A stretch of DNA of 64,000 nt from Lytechinus variegatus (lineage: Eukaryota > Echinodermata > Echinoidea > Temnopleuroida > Toxopneustidae): positions 22,615,440-22,679,439 of the forward strand of contig NC_054756.1 in NCBI RefSeq assembly GCF_018143015.1, written 5' to 3'. The notes beneath the pieces were generated by a model. It did no database searches, had not been told where the DNA came from, and worked only from the letters and a program-made list of their open reading frames with translations. Shown here in pieces: positions 55,096 to 64,000 of this stretch. The position numbers and the translations under genes are program-made. Each line of letters starts with the position of its first letter. The stretch's first letter is position 1.

Positions 55096-57650
55096 TCAGT
55101 GAAAAACCTGTCGTTCTCTTGCTTTTGAAGTATGCCTGAAAGCGGGGGGTGGGGTGCCTACATGTAGAACACGGCGAGTTTGGTCCTGTTAGACTGTTCC
55201 ATGTTTAAGGATTGGTCCATGAAGTGCCTAAAAACGGAGGATTTCGTCTATCATGAAAACAATTTCTCACTGTGTCTTTATTTTTTCGTCATTTTATCTC
55301 TCTTCCCCAAGCCCCTCAACCCCCCCCCCCCCCCTTCTGTTCTCTCCGCCTCTCTTCCTCTTCATCTTTTTAGCCATTTGTTTCTCTTTCACTTTTAATT
55401 CCTTTCTCTCCTACTTCCTCTTTCCAGTTGTGCACCCTCCTTTGTACCCCAACCAAATTCAATTCTAACTCTATCTCACCAGGACACAATGATTCAGACA
55501 GTCATACCAACTCCCTTCGAGACGACTCATGCGTGGCACTACTGCGGAATATAACATTGTTTGCGCTAGGCAACAACAAAAGCATTGGATTCATCTCTTG
55601 GCCTTGGTGCTGGAAAGAAAAACACAAAATCAAACAATTAGCGCTGCGAGTGCTGTTCCAGATTTATGTTTTCGCCCGTGGAACGTTGTTCATGAACTTG
55701 CAGTCATAAACGGGACCAGGAACTCGTCACCGCGTAAAGTGTCATTACTTTATTTTTGGAATAAGGATCAGTAACTGCAGAACTTGGTCTTCAATTGTAT
55801 CGCATTGTGAGGTAGGCAGATTAATTCCTGACCGCTTTTCATTGTGTAACTAATATCATTATAACTAAGGATTCCTATCGATTATCACACCGCTTAATTG
55901 CATTAAGTATACGACGCTGTTTGTATTAAGAGTGTTATGCAGTGTTGTATTGGATGTCGGTGCGTGTTAATACCCCCTGCATCGTCACCATAATTATATC
56001 TATACTACATATATCATGTATATTGCATAGTTACCTTTTCATGCCATTGCTTTATATACAACCATTTTCGTAATTTCCTGAAGAAGATGATTATGGAATA
56101 ACCGGTGTTATGACAAAAATTGTTTCATTATTGTAGAGTCGAATTAAATGTATTCATCATGGTTCTTTGTGTTGTATTTCTTCTCTTCTTTTTCTAAATA
56201 CCATACTTGCGTGCAATTTCAATGAATTCACTCTTTAATTCATGCATTCTTCCATTCATTTATCAATCTAAAGATCGTTATTGTATTCCCTGTATATCTA
56301 ATTATTTAATAATTTGTGTGTTGGTTGGTGGCTGTGGGTCGGTGGTCTGAATGCTAGATTGGTGGGTCGGGTGTACATAATTAATGACTCTAAAAACAGT
56401 TCCATAATTATGTGCGATAGTGAAATATGGGAAGTGAGTTTTGGAGTCATCGTACCTTCTTAACCCAAGATTTCTAACACATTTTGTTATTATCTAAACT
56501 AACAAAGTTGATTTGTCATTGATTACCGTAACAATATTGTGAATCTCAATCAAAACACAAATATACCATGATCACCGCAAGGGTGACACGACAAATGGGG
56601 CTATATGTGAGGTTTAGGGTTAGCTTTAGGATAGAGTATAAATTCAGGGATGAATATCTAAACTAAAACAATTCATTTATTATTGATTACCGTTATGATA
56701 TGCAGGTCCACTATCCTTACCACAAGATGAGATGCTGTCTATTGAAAGTTTTATGAACAATTCCTTCAAGTATCGGGGGGGGGGGGCGACTGACGAACAC
56801 TGCGTGTTGACTGTGTCTATATTATTTGGAAACGTAATTATTTCGATGTGAATGTATCAAATATTGGATTAGTGTGTTAAAATTAAGATGAGCCTATAAT
56901 CATGAGAACAAAAATATAAGCAAGTAATTTAGCCATGGCAGTACTTTGCTGTTTTTTATTCTGACCATGTACGTGTCGTAGGTCCATGTTCTGACACAGA
57001 ACTGTGTAATAAGATCATTGACCTTTCTACGCACTCGCATTGATCAATTTTAACAGCATACAAGCTCCATCATACACGTTATATTTATTCAACGCTCTAT
57101 GCGTGTAAGTGGTGTTAAAGTTCTATAATATAATGACAGCATTCAAATATAAATAGTTTTAATTCATTTATTGCATAGATGCAATATCCACGCAATGATT
57201 AGCATGTTTGTGATGGCATTTTGCCATTCTATGTCTACAGATACCCTGTTGAAGATAATGCGATCAAAATCTTGGTTAAGTAAAATCTTCCGCCACATGC
57301 ATGTCTATGGGTGGGGATGCATGTGGATGTATGCAGCAATCCGATACACTTCTTTCGTGTTCTCGTTTACAATAAGTAATGGAAGCAACATTTCAATAAT
57401 TGTACATGTGCGATGAATACCGGCCCTTTGTCCAAACGATTCAATTTTCCTTTTAAAATTACAGTACTGTTTTACCATGGGGACCAAAACTCTTTCAAAG
57501 AAGGTGGCGGGGAGCAATTAGGCTTGATTTCATGTCTTTATGATTTATTTCCTTGTTCTGATACACTTTAATATGCAATAATCAATAAGCTGATATAACC
57601 ATGATAACCCCCCCCCCAAAAAAAAAAAGAATAATAATAATGATAATAAT
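55096..57650. other. Gene-free stretch
   Basis: No gene can be supported. Open frames of 93 and 81 aa at 55428-55774 overlap in different frames with no motif. A telomere-like trace (GGTTTAGGGTTAGC) lies near 56611, a G run near 56776 and a C/CT-rich patch at 55315-55420. Confidence 0.35.
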
Positions 57651-57656
57651 TCAATT

Positions 57657-57930
57657 TCAATCGGTCGTGTGGTCCAGTGGTTTGAGCATTGGACTCATAA
57701 TCGCAAGGTTGTGAGTTCGAATCCCAACTCTGCCATTGTCTCCACTTTGATAAAAAAAGGCCCAAGAGTGATATCTGTCGTCTATTATGTCAGCCACTGT
57801 GGCTGATTAACCTAGACGTAAAATTTTTCCAAGGTAATTGGTTATATACCAGCTTGGCGTTTACCAGCAAACAATGCTGTCCTGCCAAGTTCCTACGGAA
57901 GTTACCACAACAGAAACAGAAACAGAATTT
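57657..57930 (+). mobile_element. tRNA-derived SINE, second family
   Basis: A head with TGGTCCAGTGGTTTGAGC (A box) and GTGAGTTCGAATCCC (B box), then a body with CAGCCACTGTGGCTG and TATACCAGCTTGGCG. It differs from the family at 5236 and 40852. Confidence 0.75.
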
Positions 57931-58130
57931 TTTTCAATCCAATTCTTTATTTCATTTCCATTCAAAACATAGAACAAAGTAATATAAAGTAATACAAATC
58001 AAGTACAAGTTTACAGAAGGGCATTCTTACTTCGTAAAACAAACAGAAAAAACAGTATAATATAGAGCATAAATGGAAATGAGGGGGATCCACTAAAAAG
58101 CAAAGCTTGTAAAAGTGTGGATCCCCCTTT
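57928..58130 (-). mobile_element. Probable retroelement 3' end (minus strand)
   Basis: On the minus strand GAAATAAAGAATTGG ends in an A run, preceded by a GGGGGATCCAC/GTGGATCCCCC inverted pair. The layout of poly(A) signal and tail suggests the 3' end of a LINE, but no coding part is visible. Confidence 0.45.
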
Positions 58131-58646
58131 GAAATGAAGAAAGTATAGTCGACTTATTCTTATATGAGTGCATGTATGTATTACAGGAAAGAAAATAGAA
58201 CAAAAAAATCATATTGATGCAAACATAATTACTGAACAAATGCAAAGTTTTTAACACAAAGCGGTCTTCGTTGTAAAGGATAGTTTACGTTGCGCAAGAC
58301 AGAAGAAAAAAACCCAGAAAGAGAGAGTGGATAATAATAATGATGATGATAATAATGATAACTAAATAGAAATAAAAGAAATAAATGAATAAATAAAATA
58401 ATACAAAATAAAATCTTGAATAAAAAAATACTAATAAAATCATTGGGTACTTACTGCATATGATTTTTTTTATGCAAATCGAAACATCTAGAACAGAAAA
58501 GTATTTATTCACATGGAATAGCATTAAGACATTCAATCGTATTTAATATGACAGGCATATACTATTCGTATTGATCGGTTCTACCAGCAGAAAACCACAA
58601 GCAGGCTGATTGCTTCACCAAAGCCAGCACATTTATTCCAGCTTAA

Positions 58647-59239
58647 AGGGGAATCCAGCCCTGGTTATAATATGCTGTGTTTGAATGAGAAAAATAAATA
58701 AAACAGTTTGGTGCAAGTTTGAAAAAATCGGATAAGCAATAAGAAAGTTATGGCTGTTTTAGAATTGAAATCTCTAAGACCCTGTAGATTTCAAATTGGC
58801 AACTGGGTAAGTAAATTATGACAAGAGGCAAGGACAACTTTCCCATAGGCCATGTACTTTATTATCAGTGATTTGTGGTTTTCTCCTAAGTACCCATTCC
58901 CCTGGGGCTTTAATCTAAATATAGCCTAGGTAGTATATTGTTGTATGTCCTCATGAAAGAAAAATATAATTTGAAGTAAAACATTTGATAAAAATGTAAT
59001 TTTAGCCATAATATGTATTGGAGTACATGGAAGATTAGTCCTTGCCTTACATCACTTTGACATCACATTTGTTGCCGATTTGACATCTCCATAGGTATAG
59101 TGATTACCAATATTCACAACTTTTAAAAATTCATAACTTTTCTATTGTTTGTCCGATCTTGTTCAAACTTTCACCTATCAACTTGTCTGATTTTACTTTT
59201 TCCTCTGAAAGCAAGTTTTTATTTGGGTTGGATTCCCCT
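58647..59239. mobile_element. TTAA-flanked MITE, divergent copy
   Basis: TTAA at 58643-58646 and 59240-59243. Ends are AGGGGAATCCAGCCC and an inverted AGGGGAATCCAACCC. Family phrases for the TTAA group (AAAATCGGATAAGCAATAAG, AAAGTTATG) recur inside. Confidence 0.82.
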
Positions 59240-59243
59240 TTAA

Positions 59244-62150
59244 TGAAGAGAGTCATACATGTATACTATTGAACCCACATACAGGACATTGCGTGTATGT
59301 TTCCACCGACATACCTAATTAGAAGCATTGCTTGCAAGTTAACAATGCAACGGGTTTAAAGGGAAATCCAATACAAACATGACAAAGGGAATTGCTCTCT
59401 AAACATATACTATTCAGAAAAAAAAGTTAAAGTTTGAACGAAGTCGTTGAAAGATTAAGAAAGCTATTGATATTGAAAGTTTGTATAACTTTGTTACCGG
59501 TATACATAACGTGTAAAACTGACCATATTATTTATTAGATATGTACGGTATTACTTTGACTTAGATGAGTAAGAATTAATATTTTTTACAAGGTTTTCAC
59601 AATTAATTATATTCTCATTGATTAGGACGTGTAATAACATGTTCGGATGCTAGAGTATATTTGATTTAGACCACGATGAAAAAAGAACCAAAAGTTCCCA
59701 ATAAGAAGGTTTTCCGTACTGGTTATTTTATCGCATTGCCAATTTCAGATGTACATAGTTCCAAAACAGCCATTGTAACATTTGAAACTTCTACTTTCAA
59801 ACTGCTGCCGTCAATTTCAGGGACGCTTCCATTTCATCTATTTTTACCTTATTTATCCTAAAGATTTATGTAAAAACTAGGGTAAAATAAGTTGATATTT
59901 TAAATGCATTCGTTCCCCTTTTATCTCTTCCTGGCACACGGCATTCACACTTTCTTTCATTGAAAACATATCAATTGTTATACTTAACCCCTACATGAAA
60001 ATGAGTAGATGGGACCGAAGGGAAAAACACGTCCTTATTAGTGGCTGTTCTGCTGAAGAAATTTATCTTGTAAAACCATATTTCCTGCTCTCATAACATA
60101 TTTCAACGATTAAGAAATGGAAGTTTATCTAGATTCGAGAAACATCTGCTACTTGCAAGCCTCTTTGAGTGTGTTTGGTTTTTAATGTTGGGACAAAGAC
60201 GCTTCCTTGTGAAAGGCCACCTTCAAATAAAAATGTATTATCATATGTCCACTCAGTGTTTATACAGATCTGAAACAAATTTCCCGAAACTGAATCCCAA
60301 ATCTCCCGGAATTCATCTGACAATTCCTGGAATTTTTAATATTGAATTTTAACAAATCTCGGACAATGAAAGAGCAAGCTTAAACTTGGTCTCGGTGATC
60401 AAAATCTAACCTTTTTATTTCTTCACGCCCTTTTTAGAAATAGGAACAAAATTATGAAATGGGAGCGCGGAGCGCAAGTAGAAAATTTTGAGGTGTCAAG
60501 TTTACATTTTTTCAGCTCGGAGACACATTTTTATAATCTACTTTGTAGTTAATGAGCATTATCAAGTTGTTCTAGAGACCTACTTTGGTGCCCGGTACGA
60601 CTTCCTATTAGCATGTATAGGAGTGTGACAATGTGACCTTGTAAAAACTTTTAGTATTTCATAATTGGTCTTAAATACACTGATGGTCTGAAGAATTAGT
60701 TTCATGGAGCGAATTGTTTTAATGATGTACGTAATGATGTACGTAGTAATTGAGTGAAATGCAATTATGGCCAATGATATATCTTATCATACCTGGACGA
60801 TTCACAGAACTGGTGGAATTTATTGGCACAATAGTGCGCTCATATCAACCAAAACATGATGATTTGCAGGAAACCCTGTGGAAAAAGAAAAGAGAGAGAG
60901 GGGGGGAGGGGTGTTATTCATAATTTCATTGTCAGGAAATTATTGTTTTTTGTTCATTCATACTCATTCAGATGGGGGAAAATCCATCAATTATTTTTGA
61001 CAACTGTTGCACGTTCTTTTCACGATGTTTGTCTCGTGACAAAGGGTCATTGGTGCAAAGGCACGGATATTCAGGTAGCCATATCATGCAAAGGTGTAAA
61101 CATGATGTTTACAGTACAATACACAAGTTTTTTTGTTTAGTAGAGTGGTGTCTAAAATTTAATTTGAAATTCATGTTAACTCTACAAAAAGTGGAGTGGA
61201 TCGAAATGAAGGAAGGAGAACGAGGGGCGATAGTTGTGACAGGAAGGGGGAGGGGAGGGGAAGAATAATAGCAGGGACAGAATTACAAGATGATTTACAC
61301 ATTAATTAATGTTAAAACCAAAGGGCGACGCCTCAGTGACAGAGGGTGACCTCCGGGAGGGGTATAGCAGGAGACTTTGGGAATTAAGAAAAGAATATAT
61401 GAATATATATGAGTGAAAATACTGGGAAAATTTAGAGTATCCAAAATTAGCTCTTGTTCGTTTCAGTTCATCATGAAATACATGAACATCTTAATTCTGA
61501 GAAAAAAAAATTGAATGCACTTACGTTTCTTTTATCCTAAAAAAAATACTGGATCCATGTGCCTAACGTGGATTGAGCCTAAGTGTGTTATATTTCCCTT
61601 TCCTTATATTTCAGGATCACATCTCATAGGATCACAATCCCTAAAAAAATAAAAACAAAACAAAAAAATCTTCGAAGAAAAAGGCACCTCGCATATATTT
61701 GATGATAAAAGAAACGAAAAACAGATTGGTGGGAATCTTCATATCCCGGTAACCAACAATAAGCTTGCAATAACTGAATCTTAAATGATAATTCAATCTC
61801 AGGACGCATCAAATTATTATTGCTCGCAAATTTTATTATCGCAGCACATCTACTGAAATTAATTATATCGACCTTTTCGTGATCTTGGCCCGCCCCCATC
61901 CTCAGATGGAGGTATTTTCTTTCTCGATAGGTGCTTTATAAGGCAGCTTTAAAATGTTTTGAGAAGAAGAGCAAATCGCAACGGGGTATCTTTTCTCAAT
62001 CTCGACCATGACGGTCATGAAGTACGCCACCAAATTTAAATCCGATGGTGTCGGTCCACGGATAGACAAAATACGGTGCTCTCCGCGCAAGAGTGTGAAC
62101 GGTTACGTTTTGATATGTGTTCTAGTTCATCATCGCCTCAGCTATATAGG
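59244..62150. other. Gene-free stretch
   Basis: No gene supported. A GGGAGCGCGGAGCGCAAG motif near 60460 is an isolated trace of the GCGAGC repeat. A start-like phrase TTAAAGGGAAATCCAATAC near 59356 may be half of a TTAA element. A minus-strand 64-aa frame at 60129-60323 has no recognisable motif. Confidence 0.35.
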
Positions 62151-62156
62151 TAGCGG

Positions 62157-62345
62157 AAGCGGGGGGAGGGACATGTCCCCCCCTTAAATTTGAAGTGGGG
62201 GGACGACCCCCCCCTAAATTTGTTGATGATAACCTTTTTTTTTTGCTTTTTTGCTTGTCAATTTTGTTTCCTCCGCCCCCCTAAGTTCAGGTGGACCCCC
62301 TTAAAATGTTTCCCCCCCCCTGAAATTTAGGCTGATGACTTTTTT
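62157..62345. repeat. C-run/T-run tandem repeat
   Basis: Two to three imperfect units pairing a C run plus TAAATTT(G/A) with TGATGA and a T run plus GCTTGTCAATTTT. Confidence 0.7.
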
Positions 62346-62642
62346 TTTGCTTGTCAATTTTTTTAACCTGTGTCCATTACAAAATATAACACAGACAGAT
62401 AACTTTGGTTTTCTTGGCTGCTCGAAAACCTAAATCTACATGTATAATGTAAGGCGATGTTATTTCAGAACACTCAAATCCGGTATTCCATACATTTTCT
62501 GCGGCTGTGGCTATTAATCTTATAAATCATGGTTGTTGGACATTCCTAAGATATAGTTTAAAAAATAGTAGACACCTTTAGTATTTGTATAATTCATTTC
62601 AAATTCATATTCTTAAATCTAAGTAGCTATTTTATCACTCCT

Positions 62643-62790
62643 GGGACCCGTTGCAGAAAGAGTTGCAATCAATCGCAGCTCTAAAAATCATGCGCAACTT
62701 GATTTTCAACCAATTAACAGTGCGCATTTGGGACTTGCGATTGATTTTTTTGACTTGCGTTTAAACGCAACTCTTTCTGCAACACGCCCC
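62643..62790. mobile_element. Palindromic MITE, second copy of the 39569 family
   Basis: Ends GGGACCCGTTGCAGAAAGAG and an inverted GCAACTCTTTCTGCAAC. The internal ATCAATCGCA and ATCATGCGCAA phrases are shared with 39569-39714, but the fold is less perfect, so this copy looks older. Confidence 0.8.
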
Positions 62791-63700
62791 TGAGATCATA
62801 TTAATGTTTATCGTGTTTATGAGACTCTCATAATTAAAGTCCAGCTGACAATGGGCATTCGAGTGACCCCCATCTGCGAAATGAAGAACATCCACTTCTA
62901 TCTATCTGTTAATATGTGAAATTATTTTAAACCACTAAGTGAAATAACCTGTATTTCTTTCTAAAGCAATTCCACATGCGCCTAAACACAACAAACTCTT
63001 ACAAATTTACCTTTTTCACCCCCCCCCCCTTCCCCCTTACAACGCACGTACACATGCTCACGAGTCCTTACGTTGCTAATGCATTATCTCAGATCTTCAA
63101 TATGTCTTTTAGCTGCGTCTCAACCCTATATACCTACACACTCCCTCCCCTTGTCTCTCTCCCCCTCTCTTTGTCTCTCTTTCACAAACTCACACCCTCA
63201 CCCTCACCCTCTCCCACCTACCCACACACACGCCGAAAGTCAATCGTATTTGTGGAAAACCCACACATCGGCACACACACACACCATTAAACACATACTT
63301 CTCTTGCTTTCCTCTTCTCCTTTCTCACAACCTTTTCCCGAATCCACCTGCCCAGTTTCCATCGTGCCGAAATCGCCAATCGAGTAATGAAAAATTGTAG
63401 GTAATTACAGAAGTCCTTCCCGACATCATCATCTCCTCTTTCGGCCACTCCATTGGTCGGCATTCATTTCAGATAAAACGGCTCTTCACATTCTGCCACA
63501 GCGCCGGACAGGAAAATAATTTTTGCTATCCACCCTTACCGCCTAGCCTTTTACCAAGGCCAGTAGAAACGGTATTATGTTTTTTTTTTTAGAAACGGTA
63601 TTATGTTGGAATATATACCACTAGGTCTACTATCAATATATATATTTTTAATCACATTATTTCTTATATATATCTTGCATATTTTTTTCTGTAAGATGCA
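62791..63700. other. Gene-free stretch
   Basis: A CT/CA-rich low-complexity patch occupies 63010-63310. No gene. Confidence 0.35.
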
Positions 63701-63713
63701 CTTTTTTGCTCAG

Positions 63714-63890
63714 CTGCAGTAAAGTCATGTACGGACTACCACAACATCGTTTATACAATGATGAATTAGAACAATATTTATTTCCAGAAAAAAAGAAAAG
63801 AAAAACCAGTTTTACTTGCCATCCACCCTTATGGAATCATGGATCTACAGATGTATCATATCCTGGTGGCACAGAAACCTCAATACTAGG
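63714..63890 (+). CDS. Possible internal exon of an unidentified gene
   Basis: A pyrimidine-rich tract ends in CAG at 63713 (or 63719), and a GTAAAT donor starts at 63891. The frame between codes for about 57 residues including GLPQHRLYNDELEQYLFPEK, a KKKRK basic run resembling a nuclear localisation signal, and TCHPPLWNHGSTDVSYPGG. I do not recognise the protein. Composition is protein-like and not a repeat, but codons are AT-rich, unlike the GH3 exons. No partner exon is seen in the window. Confidence 0.35.
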
Positions 63891-64000
63891 GTAAATGGTA
63901 CGGTCATGCGATTCGAAAGTATTTACGTGGCAACAATGAATCACGTGAATATTCCATCACTTGTTTATGATACATTGAAATATAACAGGAAATCCTGCTC

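Noticed and set aside
1-64000. LTR retrovirus, Polinton or toxin gene remnants
   Set aside because: I saw no long terminal repeats with coding parts between them, and no capsid-, integrase- or toxin-like frames.

Overview
The window looks like genomic DNA of an invertebrate deuterostome, most likely an echinoderm such as a sea urchin. This is inference: genes with many introns and GT-AG splice sites, AT-rich non-coding DNA, abundant microsatellites, tRNA-derived SINEs, and a very high density of small inverted-repeat DNA elements. I see no bacterial operon, CRISPR array, LTR retrovirus or Polinton.

The core is a cluster of three paralogous GH3-domain (GHDC-like) genes. Gene 1 (+) spans 9768-20413, gene 2 (+) 26895-32778 and gene 3 (-) 39756-46554. 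Genes 2 and 3 converge tail to tail. I rebuilt each as seven coding exons. Intron phases are identical in all three (1,1,2,2,1,0), and exons 3 and 4 have the same lengths (139 and 165 nt). Each protein (636, 646 and 644 aa) has a hydrophobic N-terminus, a TSGTTG phosphate-binding motif, an S/T-E-G motif, a YRYR-x-GDV motif and a C-terminal K-x-P-R motif. This is the plan of plant GH3 acyl acid-amido synthetases and animal GHDC. Genes 2 and 3 are close sisters; gene 1 is divergent.

Region by region: 1-9.7 kb is repeats only. It holds a 42-bp array in two orientations, a TAA-flanked MITE inserted in that array, a GCGAGC-rich repeat, a SINE, and fold-back and mariner-type MITEs. 9.8-20.4 kb is gene 1, whose intron 3 carries an element with G/C-run ends and a 10-bp target duplication. 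20.4-26.9 kb is a nest of DNA elements: TTAA elements, a 1.8-kb hAT-type element with a perfect 8-bp duplication, and a TA MITE inside a TTAA element. 26.9-32.8 kb is gene 2, with a CAC/CAT-rich minisatellite in intron 4. 32.8-39.7 kb holds MITEs, a hairpin, a SINE, a 5'-truncated LINE, and a 146-bp palindrome just past the gene 3 stop. 39.8-46.6 kb is gene 3, with a second GCGAGC element in intron 1. 46.6-64 kb is mostly mobile DNA, including an element carrying arrayed nuclear-receptor-like half-sites. A possible exon of an unidentified gene lies at 63.7-63.9 kb.

The main biological signal is the local expansion of membrane-anchored GH3-like enzymes. The main structural signal is the layered mobile-element record, where duplications and one empty site can be read directly. 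All exon models come from reading splice sites and paralog comparison by eye, with no transcript evidence.
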